A stretch of 12,007 nt of DNA, taken from assembly GCA_021781625.1 (NCBI GenBank), contig JAJXWL010000034.1:1-12007 (forward strand), in the 5' to 3' direction. The DNA is from a bacterium (GTDB lineage Bacteria > Spirochaetota > Spirochaetia > JABEVK01). Below, piece by piece: positions 1-6,650 of the stretch. A program made the translations under genes and the position numbers. The notes under the pieces are model-generated. The model did no database searches, had not been told where the DNA came from, and saw nothing but the letters and a program-made list of their open reading frames with translations. Numbering within the stretch: the first letter of the stretch is position 1; each line of letters starts with the position of its first letter.

Positions 1-179
1 CATTGTGTGTCATAATGAAACCATTTGAGGCTTTGCACCAGAATCTTGGAAAATCTGAAAAGTTTTTTGAAGCAGAAAATTAAATGCCACAGTTAACAGA
101 TTAATCGCGGGGAAGACACGTTGAAGCTTTAAACCCTGGTAGATATGCCGGAGAAAAAACACTTTTAGGAGGTACCACC

Positions 180-320
180 ATGGTTCACTTAGCTATATCT
201 GTTCAACAACCCAAGTTGGCAGGGATCGTATTAACGCCAAGTTCCCGTTGTAACCTGCAGGGGATTAATATAAAGAAGTTCGAATCAGTCCTGGTAAAGT
301 CTTGGGAACTGGAATACTGA
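180..320 (+). CDS. Small hypothetical protein, 46 aa
   Basis: I do not recognise this protein. The ORF runs from ATG to TGA and encodes 46 residues, beginning MVHLAISVQQ and ending SWELEY, with one cysteine (C24) and no clear membrane segment or signal peptide. The case for a real gene is its context. A perfect AGGAGG lies at 167-172, seven bases before the ATG, and a strong rho-independent terminator follows 47 bases after the stop. A weak promoter-like pair (TTGAAG at 121-126, TATGCC at 144-149, 17-base spacer) lies upstream but the -10 box is poor. No neighbour lies in the same direction for almost 5 kb, so it would be a monocistronic small gene. It could also be the remnant of a longer gene that kept its start signals, or a small transcript whose peptide is secondary. 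Confidence 0.45.
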   Translation: MVHLAISVQQPKLAGIVLTPSSRCNLQGINIKKFESVLVKSWELEY

Positions 321-367
321 ACGAATCGTTTACGTTATTAAGCTAATTTTTCTGAACGGTTGAAGCG

Positions 368-397
368 GCGCTGGAAGAAACTTCAGCGCTTTTTTTT
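368..397 (+). terminator. Rho-independent terminator after the 46-aa ORF
   Basis: GCGCTG (368-373) pairs with CAGCGC (384-389). The stem continues as AAG/CTT past a single bulged G, closes on an AAA loop, and is followed at once by eight T residues (390-397). The polarity fits a plus-strand transcript, so it most likely ends the message of the small ORF at 180-320. Confidence 0.8.
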
Positions 398-809
398 ACC
401 CTGAGCTCAGCTCTGTTAAAGGCGATAGCCGCTTAGACCCTTGGAATTCCGGGTCCAGATTGATCCAATTCACGCCATTTGATGCTCAAATTCGGCGAAT
501 TTGTAGCTCAAATTCGAATTTTTTTCGACGTTTTTTCGTGATGAAATCGTCGATTTCACGAGAAATTATCGCGATAATTCGGATTTTTTTCGACGATAAA
601 ATTCCGAATTTGCAACACGAAAATGGACGAATGAACAACGTCAAAGAAAAAAAGTCTGGCGGGAATGCCCTTTTCCCCAAGACGACTCGCCCACTGAGCT
701 AATACCTGACCTGAACTTTGCTCTGAAAGTTTGACTTACCCCGGAATAAGTTTGCTCTCGTGTTAAGCGGCTGATTGATCTAGAGGAACGCCGGAAGGTG
801 CTTTTTTTA
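398..809. other. Gene-free stretch between the small ORF and the methylase remnant
   Basis: I see no supported gene here. The open frames present have no ribosome binding site and are built from the AT-rich palindromes at 484-610. A short stem, GACCC (436-440) with GGGTC (451-455), encloses the palindrome GGAATTCC. Positions 611-809 show no recognisable structure. They may be further eroded DNA from the defence operon, since the methylase scraps end abruptly at 810. Confidence 0.5.
484..610. repeat. Cluster of AAATTCG-based palindromes and direct repeats
   Basis: Five inverted repeats lie within 127 bases. They are CAAATTCG-G-CGAATTTG at 487-503; AAATTCGAATTT at 510-521; GAAATCG-T-CGATTTC at 543-557; AATTATCGCGATAATT at 564-579; and AATTCGGA (576-583) facing TCCGAATT (603-610). 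There are also direct repeats: GCTCAAATTCG occurs at 484-494 and 506-516, and a 19-base unit ending in seven T and CGACG recurs at 512-530 and 577-595 with one mismatch. The density and shared core set this apart from the surrounding sequence. It could be a protein-binding array, a plasmid or phage control region, or a nested small repeat element. No function can be assigned from sequence alone. Confidence 0.7.
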
Positions 810-1026
810 TGCTTTGTTGATAAGCACCGCCACCTGCAAAGGGGTCATGAAGCACCGGAAGCTTGTCTGGATTGAAGAGCGTCCCCGCCCCTCGGGGTGG
901 CCCTTGTTAATCACGCAGGTTTCCCGCCAGCTCTTGCGGATCTCTTCCCGCGGCCGTTGAGGCATTGATGCTATCCAGGGGAAGGGAGACTTTTATCAGT
1001 TTTTTGGGCGATTTGACGGGGATCAT
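810..1026 (-). pseudogene. Remnant of a DUF1156 adenine-specific DNA methylase (5' end only)
   Basis: Four scraps in family order but in different frames match the N-terminal part of DUF1156 (COG1743-type) DNA methylases. From the ATG at 1026-1024 they are: KKLIKVSLPLDSINA (to 961), REEIRKSWRETC continuing to GHPE (950-891), [21 protein letters not shown] (888-826), and VAVLINKA (833-810). DPFAGGG is the SAM-binding motif I. In intact members, as I recall them, roughly a hundred residues separate the first two scraps and a couple of dozen separate the last two, so large deletions have occurred. A small G-run length change explains the shift after GHPE. The ATG overlaps the stop of the HNH gene as ATGA, so this was once the next coupled gene of the operon. 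The bulk of the methylase, including its catalytic motif, is absent, so no activity is possible. The scraps are clearly richer in G+C than the adjacent ATPase and HNH genes. Confidence 0.8.
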
Positions 1027-1679
1027 GCAGTAGCTCCAAAAGAAAGAACGTGCTTAATGGCAGTAGCAAAGGGCAAGTCAATAATGGCCGCCAATTCTGA
1101 TTCGAGATACTCTGTGCCGAATTCAAGATCCGTTTCAATCAGTTCAGTGATTTCGCACGCATCGGTAACATAACCTGCAATGGCGGCTTTGCGCCTCGCC
1201 CGAAGGCGACCGTGCTCTGGATCAAGATTGAATACCCGGAGGGTTTCGGAGGCACGATGCTTTTCATGGTCAGTTAATTCTGGCCGGATCGTAATTGTGC
1301 CATCGGAGTGAAACCGGAAGAAGTGCTCTGGATCATCAATATCGGGCTTGATTATATCTAATGGATTATAGCTGTTTTTTATGGATTTCGAATCCTTATG
1401 GGTGCCGCAAGAATCATGGGCTAAGCATGACCAAAAAAGATTTGACCAATCAAAGGTTTTCTGTGGTTGTCGACTTCGTTGCTCAAAGTGCTCGATGTGT
1501 TGATTACCATCCGCTAATTCACATTCACAATAAGCGCAACGTTTACCCTGCAAGGTTTCTAGACTGGAACGTATTTGTCCTCTATCCGTAACGGAAAGTG
1601 ATTCCCATGTATTGCGCCCATGATGATAATTACTTAGGCAAGATGGAGCAGGAACTGTTGAGCGATCGATAAAATGCAT
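1023..1679 (-). CDS. ptuB: PtuB-like HNH endonuclease of a Septu-type defence pair
   Basis: This 218-residue protein looks like the HNH nuclease of Septu and of Septu-like retron effector modules (the TIGR02646 kind). Visible motifs are the metal-binding pair C48-A-Y-C51, the HIEHF core at 61-65, DWSNLFWSC at 77-85, and C91 with T93-H94-K95. This is the usual CxxC...HxxHF...N...C...HK layout, so the active site appears complete. In Septu, PtuB is thought to be the DNA-cutting effector controlled by the ATPase PtuA. Its ATG shares one base with the stop of the ATPase gene (TGATG), so translation is probably coupled. Its own stop overlaps the ATG of the methylase remnant (ATGA). No reverse transcriptase or retron RNA is visible nearby, so a stand-alone Septu is more likely than a retron. 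Length fits the family. Confidence 0.85.
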   Translation of the reverse strand: MHFIDRSTVPAPSCLSNYHHGRNTWESLSVTDRGQIRSSLETLQGKRCAYCECELADGNQHIEHFEQRSRQPQKTFDWSNLFWSCLAHDSCGTHKDSKSIKNSYNPLDIIKPDIDDPEHFFRFHSDGTITIRPELTDHEKHRASETLRVFNLDPEHGRLRARRKAAIAGYVTDACEITELIETDLEFGTEYLESELAAIIDLPFATAIKHVLSFGATA

Positions 1680-3043
1680 CAGTCTTTCCTTCGCGAGTCT
1701 GCTAGCTTGTTTTTTGCCTGCTGGAACCGAATCAGCCGGTCACATTCCAGGGTAGCTGGATGATTTATACCAAAGTGTGAAATAATTTTTTCCCGAAGCA
1801 ATATTGCCTCATTGCTTTCCCATGCAGAATTTGCGATAAACACTTTATACTCACTTAACCATTGAGCTTCAGTAACAGCTGGAATAGGATCTGTGTTCAT
1901 AGCTGAAGCAAGAACATAAGAACTTTCAATTCCTTTTGTTTGCTCCGCTGGAATGGTCGATTGCCAATTCCCATTTTCACCTTGTGATAGAACGCGAATA
2001 AACTCTTTAGGTATTGTGGTAAGAACCTGAGGGCTGTGGGTTGTCACAATAAATTGCATCGAAGGGAATGTTCTTAGGAGTGCATCAATGACTGTTTGTT
2101 GCCATTCTGGGTGTAAATGCATATCGATTTCATCAATAAGTACAATTCCTGGTGTTTCGAGTGATGTATCTGCCACGAATTGTGGATTTAGTCGGATTGC
2201 TCGATGTGCGATATCCGCAACTAGCCCGACAATTGTTCGAATACCATCGGAAAGAGAATCTATCGGAAGAGTGCCAAATTGATCATGGTCTGCAACTATT
2301 TTTTTTTCTACGAAGTCCCAACGGATGTTTTTCCATCCGGTACCCGAAAGAACTGTGTTTACTGCTGTATTTAATGCTTGAAGGTGTTGTTTAGGGCTGT
2401 GTCGGCTTTCTTTGTTGACTTCAGCTTCATAAGAATAATCGCGATACCAATCAAGAAATAAGCCAAAATGAGAGGACGGGCTTAAAGAATCAGTATAGCC
2501 TTTATTGCGAGCATTTGGAGCATCTTCTTCTGACCGTTTTTTTGCCTCGGTGGTGCGAGATCCTCCCCATAACCTACCAGTGCCGTAATATGCGATAAGA
2601 GGAAATACTGGCGCGGAAAAATCCTCGCCTTTTGCCCAACTTTGATTTGCCTTGCGTAGTTTCTCTGCAATTTCCTTTAATGCTCGTGAATCGCTCGTAT
2701 TTGTTCTGGAATCCTCTTCTGCTTCTCTTTTCCGAGACCAAGATAATAGCTCGCCAGCGATACTTGCAGTGCAATCAATACTCGTTGGTGTTATATATTC
2801 CATCTTTTGTTCTGGACTTAGAACTTTGCGGATATCTGATTTAAGAAAGACCTGTGGGTTTCCACGACCTTCCATGGTATTTACAAAAAGACGAATAGCA
2901 GCACATATCGCATCAAGAACAGTAGTTTTTCCAGATCCATTTGGCGCGATAAAAACGGTAATTTCTTGATCGAAATCAATATGAAGATTCTGGAAGAGGC
3001 GATAATTATGTATGTCGATCGATTGAAGATAAGTATTTCGCAT
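1679..3043 (-). CDS. ptuA: PtuA-like AAA ATPase of a Septu-type defence pair
   Basis: This 454-residue SMC/RecF-type ATPase shows all expected parts. The start, LQSIDIHNYRLF, is the typical opening strand. Walker A is APNGSGKTT at 33-41, with A in place of the usual first G. YYGTGRLW at 152-159 resembles a motif common in PtuA-like proteins. The signature loop is LSDGIRT at 264-270, Walker B is IVLIDEID at 300-307, and the switch histidine is in THSPQ at 335-339. Residues 105-135 are charged and likely coiled-coil. In Septu systems this protein forms the ATP-binding scaffold that holds and controls the HNH nuclease encoded next. It starts on TAATG, sharing one base with the stop of the helicase remnant, and ends on TGATG with the nuclease gene. 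It appears intact. A different AAA_21/HNH defence pair remains possible if homology searches place it outside PtuA. Confidence 0.85.
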   Translation of the reverse strand: MRNTYLQSIDIHNYRLFQNLHIDFDQEITVFIAPNGSGKTTVLDAICAAIRLFVNTMEGRGNPQVFLKSDIRKVLSPEQKMEYITPTSIDCTASIAGELLSWSRKREAEEDSRTNTSDSRALKEIAEKLRKANQSWAKGEDFSAPVFPLIAYYGTGRLWGGSRTTEAKKRSEEDAPNARNKGYTDSLSPSSHFGLFLDWYRDYSYEAEVNKESRHSPKQHLQALNTAVNTVLSGTGWKNIRWDFVEKKIVADHDQFGTLPIDSLSDGIRTIVGLVADIAHRAIRLNPQFVADTSLETPGIVLIDEIDMHLHPEWQQTVIDALLRTFPSMQFIVTTHSPQVLTTIPKEFIRVLSQGENGNWQSTIPAEQTKGIESSYVLASAMNTDPIPAVTEAQWLSEYKVFIANSAWESNEAILLREKIISHFGINHPATLECDRLIRFQQAKNKLADSRRKD

Positions 3044-4488
3044 TAACGTACCGCCTTTTTTAGTAACGACTGGAGATCATAGTTTACTGATGCAACGCCC
3101 CAATCTGGTTCATTCTCAAAGGGCGTTTGAATATAGAATGGACCCTCGTAGGTATCATCTTCATTTATGAGAACAATGGCCAGAACAAAGAGGTTGTCCT
3201 GGTTAAACGCATACAGGATTTCATTACGTGAAACCGTAATCGTTGTTGTGCCCTTTGAGACGCGTTCATAGCGCTTAAGTACTGGCGCCGTGTCTCGAAT
3301 AGCCAAAGGCACATGGGTAATTTCAAAGCGGCCTGACTCTCTTGGATACATCGATCCTCCGAGATCAGCGAAGGCTTTCGTAAAATAGGCTCGTATAAAG
3401 AATGGTTGAAGCCTGCGGGCTTCTGCTTTTTCCATCTCCTCTCGAACGGAGAAACGGCGGTCCGGGGTCATTGTTTCCTGTGAAAGAGCGTTTTGTGAAA
3501 GAAGATCTTTAATTCGCTCTGTATCCATGGCTGTTTCAATTTTCTGAGTAAGTCGGGCTCGGACATTCGGCCTATCGCTATAGCGTATAGCCTCGCCCTC
3601 TCGGGTCTCCTTTGCTACCAAGCTCCAGAGATGACATACTTCCTGTTGACCAATACGATGAATACGTCCAAAGTGCTGTTCCAGTCGGTTCGGGTTCCAC
3701 CGGAGGTCATAATTTACCATTAGATTAGCATTTTGAAGGTTGAGAACCCTGATATCCTTATCCGACCTGAATAGAGCTTGAATTTCCCTACGCTTATCCC
3801 TGTTTGTTCCACCGTGTATGGTAACAATTGCTCCAGGATTCCCTAGGACATTACCAATTTGTTCCACAAGGTAATTCAAGGTATCTCGATGCTCGGTAAA
3901 AATAATGATTTTACGATGGCGACCCTGAGAATCCTTCATTTCGGGAAAGTTTTGAAGAATCTTCGAAAGTTCGTCCCATTTTCGGTCCATTTTCGAAGCG
4001 ACTACCTGTTTCGCTTGTGCGACTAAGGTAGTAAGGACGCTGATTTCCAATTGGTGGGGAAGTGGGTCCACATTTGATGTGTGAACCGCCATCATTGGGT
4101 CGAAAAGAAATGCAAAATCAATACGTTTTGCCTCAACAGCAAGCTTGAATTGCTCTGCGTCACCAGTGAACGACCATGGGCGAGACGCCTCAGCCTTCAT
4201 AATCGAAGCCACTGATGATTCATCGATCAGGTAATCTTTTAATGAGCCATCGGGTAGTTTATAGATAACTTGCAATGTAGTCCCTGTAATGGGAATTACA
4301 GCACTGATAGAAGCGACGATTTCGCCTTCTAGGCCGGTTACGGAAAGTCCATTTTGCAATTCTTGAAGTTTCATGCTATCTATCATCTCCGTCCACAGCC
4401 TGTCCGGAGCGTATCCAAGAGTCTCATTCGTGACTTTGAGGTATTTACAGACATCATCGACGGTTTGCCATGTGTTTTCGCTTGACAC
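3043..4488 (-). CDS. Internally deleted SNF2-type defence helicase with HTH-like start and DUF3883-like tail
   Basis: I chose GTG at 4488 because GGAGG sits four bases upstream; the frame is open to an ATG at 4527. From the GTG there are 481 residues. Residues 4-24 ([19 protein letters not shown] region) resemble an excisionase-type helix-turn-helix cut short. [18 protein letters not shown] follows, which looks like the native start of SNF2-type defence helicases. The N-terminal domain ends at VDPLPHQ and jumps (near 4051) to a region normally found after the first motor lobe, so Walker A and Walker B are absent. In the second lobe the ATDAAGEG motif V is missing between RVL and NLQ (near 3742). 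Further gaps lie near 3591, 3291 and 3258. The tail, [13 protein letters not shown] to [10 protein letters not shown], resembles DUF3883. Family members are about 1,100 residues as I recall. It cannot be a working ATPase. It is followed by ptuA with a TAATG join. No clear promoter was found upstream. Confidence 0.8.
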   Translation of the reverse strand: MSSENTWQTVDDVCKYLKVTNETLGYAPDRLWTEMIDSMKLQELQNGLSVTGLEGEIVASISAVIPITGTTLQVIYKLPDGSLKDYLIDESSVASIMKAEASRPWSFTGDAEQFKLAVEAKRIDFAFLFDPMMAVHTSNVDPLPHQLEISVLTTLVAQAKQVVASKMDRKWDELSKILQNFPEMKDSQGRHRKIIIFTEHRDTLNYLVEQIGNVLGNPGAIVTIHGGTNRDKRREIQALFRSDKDIRVLNLQNANLMVNYDLRWNPNRLEQHFGRIHRIGQQEVCHLWSLVAKETREGEAIRYSDRPNVRARLTQKIETAMDTERIKDLLSQNALSQETMTPDRRFSVREEMEKAEARRLQPFFIRAYFTKAFADLGGSMYPRESGRFEITHVPLAIRDTAPVLKRYERVSKGTTTITVSRNEILYAFNQDNLFVLAIVLINEDDTYEGPFYIQTPFENEPDWGVASVNYDLQSLLKKAVR

Positions 4489-5252
4489 AGATCCTCCACA
4501 TTCAATGAAACTGGAAAAAAATACCATACAAACCCTGAATAAACCAGTTTATTGCCGATTAGACCCTTAAATTTTCCATTTTAGTCAGCCTGAAATTTAG
4601 AAGAAGCATCTATCATGGTGGATACTGCCACCTGGGGGTGCAAAATGTAAGCTGCAAAGTTCTTTCAGAATTGTTGTTCGCAGGCAGTTCGGTTGCCAAA
4701 GGAATTCTAGTTCAACATTCCTTATGAAACTTTTTGGGAAGTCTTTATGAAAGGTCTAAATGGCTTCAGATGATCGAAAATATCAAGACAAAATCTAAGG
4801 AAAGATCTTTGGTTTGTTATAATGCTATTTTTTTAAGAAGGACCCAAACACCCAACCCGTTCGATCGCCAGCTCGACTTGGTGATTCAAAGGGTCGTGTC
4901 TACCTTCAACACCAATACAAGCTTTTTAACATTGCCTCTCTAGAGCAAAGTATAACCGTGCCTCACGTTTTTATCTAAGAAATGTGCTTGGCGCGATAGA
5001 GGCCTTTTTATGACTCAAACTCGTCAATGACCCCATACCAGCAATATTATTGCTTTTCATAGAAAGCGAATTGTTAGGTTTGTGTTAGTACAAGATGAAT
5101 TAATTCTTAGGAAATCATAAGATTTTTCTTTGATAAAGTGTGCTTTTTTAGGATTTCATGAAAATACCAAAAACCGATTGCGGTGTTTTCCATCCTCTGG
5201 TAAACCCCTCTCAACGTGCGGCACTGCCGCGAAATTGACGAAGGAGTCAACG
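4489..5252. other. Divergent intergenic region between the defence operon and the outer-membrane protein gene
   Basis: No supported gene. The region must hold the start sites for the minus-strand defence operon and the plus-strand beta-barrel gene, but I could not pick a convincing -35/-10 pair on either strand. A TAAAAT box at 4581-4586 on the minus strand lacks a good -35. A small inverted repeat, GGTGG (4617-4621) with CCACC (4628-4632), is present. An open frame at 4734-4943 has no ribosome binding site and no recognisable content. Confidence 0.5.
5169..5230 (+). promoter_or_regulatory. Two small hairpins in the leader of the outer-membrane protein gene
   Basis: The first hairpin pairs AAAA-ACCG (5169-5176) with CGGT-g-TTTT (5181-5189) around an ATTG loop and ends in a short T run. 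The second pairs GCGGC (5218-5222) with GCCGC (5226-5230) around ACT, ten bases upstream of the AAGGAG at 5241-5246. They could stabilise or attenuate the message if transcription starts upstream of 5169, which I cannot establish. Short stems like these can arise by chance. Confidence 0.3.
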
Positions 5253-6551
5253 ATGAAAAGGATGATTTCCGTCCTGGCCCTGGCTGGTTTTGCCGCCATG
5301 GCTTGGGCCCAAAATGCCCCCGCTTCGGATACAGCGTTAGCTGACCAGGTAAAAGATCTTGCGGCTAATGCCAGCAAGCTCAAAATTAGTGGTTATGCCG
5401 TTGGTGCTGAGTCGTTCAGCCCCGCCGATTGGCAAGCTAAATCACTCGACTATGTCGACGTGTTGAATAAGCAACAAAAGAACGGATCTTTTGCTCGGAT
5501 GATCCTGAGCTACGATTCCAAGCTTGGTGGTTTCAACAGCCGTTTTGAATACGATCCGAATAACGGAACGATCATTGCCATGAAGTATGCGGAAGCTTAC
5601 GCCAAGTTATTTGATGCGCAATTGTTGGTTGGTGCTGGTATGCTTCGCGATACCGACTTTGCCTACAAATCTCAGGTTGCTTCTGACTTCAATACAAACT
5701 TGTTTATTGGGGCCAGCAATATGGGGGCGGGTTTTCCTGCCGGTACACCGTACAGCAATGGTGGCTATTTTGCCAACGGTGGTAAATGGGCCGCAACAGG
5801 CGGCTTCTTTAGTGGTCAACAGGGTGAAGAACTCTTGTTTAAACCCAGCGCTGTATCTGGCTTAGAACTGGGCTTGGTTTCGAACAACCAATCTGTTAAT
5901 AGCAGTGTGGTGAACTTAGGCAACATTCGCGACAGCCTCAGCTACTTGGCCTCGTATACTGCCAAAGACTTGGGAGACATCAAACTCGGTTACACCGGTG
6001 CCGCGACCAGCAACAGCTGGAGCAACTTCTTTGTGACCGTGGACGCCGCTCCCGCCCAGCTTTCTGCCTTAAAAGTATCGCTCAGCTTAGAATCCCTGAA
6101 CATCTCTGTGGATCCTGTAGACGGAGCTTCTCACAGCAGTATGAACCTTTTCGCTACAGCTGGTTATGATTTCAGCAGTGTTGGGGTGAAAGGCTTGTGG
6201 TTGGGCGAAGACTTTGGCTTGTTCACCAGCGCTTCCACCTTTGGTATCACCAAAGAAGATAAACCTGGTGTCAGCTCCAGCACCCGCCTTCAATACACCT
6301 TCGCCAACGTAGCTCCCTCGTTCAATATCATCCCCATGCTGACCTACCGTTTATTCGACTATATGGGGACTACCACTAATGGTGGTACAGGTTTTGTTAA
6401 CGGTTCTTACTCTGGCATCGAACCCGCCGTTCAAATTGTGGCCGGTCCTGCGACCTTTGCCTTCGGTTGGGGCCACTACATGGGCACCACTGGTAGCACT
6501 TCTCAGCCTGCCGCCGACGTCATCTCGGTGGGCACAATCTACGCTTACTAA
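5253..6551 (+). CDS. Outer-membrane beta-barrel protein (porin-like)
   Basis: I place the start at ATG 5253, six bases after AAGGAG (5241-5246), because this gives a classic signal peptide: MKRM, a hydrophobic core, and an AWA cleavage site at residues 17-19. An upstream in-frame ATG at 5130 would put 41 polar residues in front of the signal and is unlikely. The mature chain is rich in Gly, Ser, Asn, Tyr and Phe, with repeated short amphipathic segments such as KISGYAVGAESF, ARMILSYDS and IKLGYTGAAT. It ends in IYAY, the terminal aromatic residue expected of proteins assembled by the BAM machinery. At 432 residues it suits a barrel of medium size. I infer a porin or major surface protein. The substrate is unknown and I cannot place it in a named family. 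It is monocistronic, closed by the terminator at 6588-6610. Confidence 0.8.
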   Translation: MKRMISVLALAGFAAMAWAQNAPASDTALADQVKDLAANASKLKISGYAVGAESFSPADWQAKSLDYVDVLNKQQKNGSFARMILSYDSKLGGFNSRFEYDPNNGTIIAMKYAEAYAKLFDAQLLVGAGMLRDTDFAYKSQVASDFNTNLFIGASNMGAGFPAGTPYSNGGYFANGGKWAATGGFFSGQQGEELLFKPSAVSGLELGLVSNNQSVNSSVVNLGNIRDSLSYLASYTAKDLGDIKLGYTGAATSNSWSNFFVTVDAAPAQLSALKVSLSLESLNISVDPVDGASHSSMNLFATAGYDFSSVGVKGLWLGEDFGLFTSASTFGITKEDKPGVSSSTRLQYTFANVAPSFNIIPMLTYRLFDYMGTTTNGGTGFVNGSYSGIEPAVQIVAGPATFAFGWGHYMGTTGSTSQPAADVISVGTIYAY

Positions 6552-6587
6552 AACCTGTTCTTAGTCAAAAAGTTTTCAACGTGTGCG

Positions 6588-6610
6588 GCCGCCCTTCGGG
6601 GCGGCTTTTT
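6588..6610 (+). terminator. Rho-independent terminator after the beta-barrel gene
   Basis: GCCGCCC (6588-6594) pairs perfectly with GGGCGGC (6599-6605) around a stable TTCG tetraloop, followed by TTTTT (6606-6610). It lies 37 bases after the TAA of the outer-membrane protein gene and separates it from the sirtuin gene. Confidence 0.93.
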
Positions 6611-6650
6611 CGTCTTGCCGAACGCCTGAGTTTACGGCATTTTTACAGCC

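Noticed and set aside
3..83. Open frame from the left edge ending at TAA 81-83, possibly the tail of a gene outside the window
   Set aside because: Only 27 codons are visible and nothing distinguishes them from chance.
484..610. CRISPR array
   Set aside because: The repeats are short, irregularly spaced and overlapping, without constant-length unique spacers, and no cas gene is present.
460..702. 80-codon open frame on the plus strand, and a 64-codon frame opposite it (486-680)
   Set aside because: Both are built from the AT-rich palindromes, have no ribosome binding site, and give low-complexity peptides rich in Ile, Phe, Lys and Arg with no recognisable domain.
645..706. tRNA-like string on the minus strand (GCTC…GAGT D-arm with a possible anticodon stem)
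   Set aside because: There is no T-arm consensus, no U before the would-be anticodon, and the 3' half ends in a T run rather than an acceptor stem.
1023..3043. Retron with Septu-type effectors
   Set aside because: PtuA/PtuB-like proteins also occur in retrons, but no reverse transcriptase gene or msr/msd-like inverted RNA region is visible in the window.
4734..4943. 69-codon plus-strand frame in the divergent intergenic region
   Set aside because: No ribosome binding site, no recognisable motif, and uneven composition unlike the neighbouring genes.
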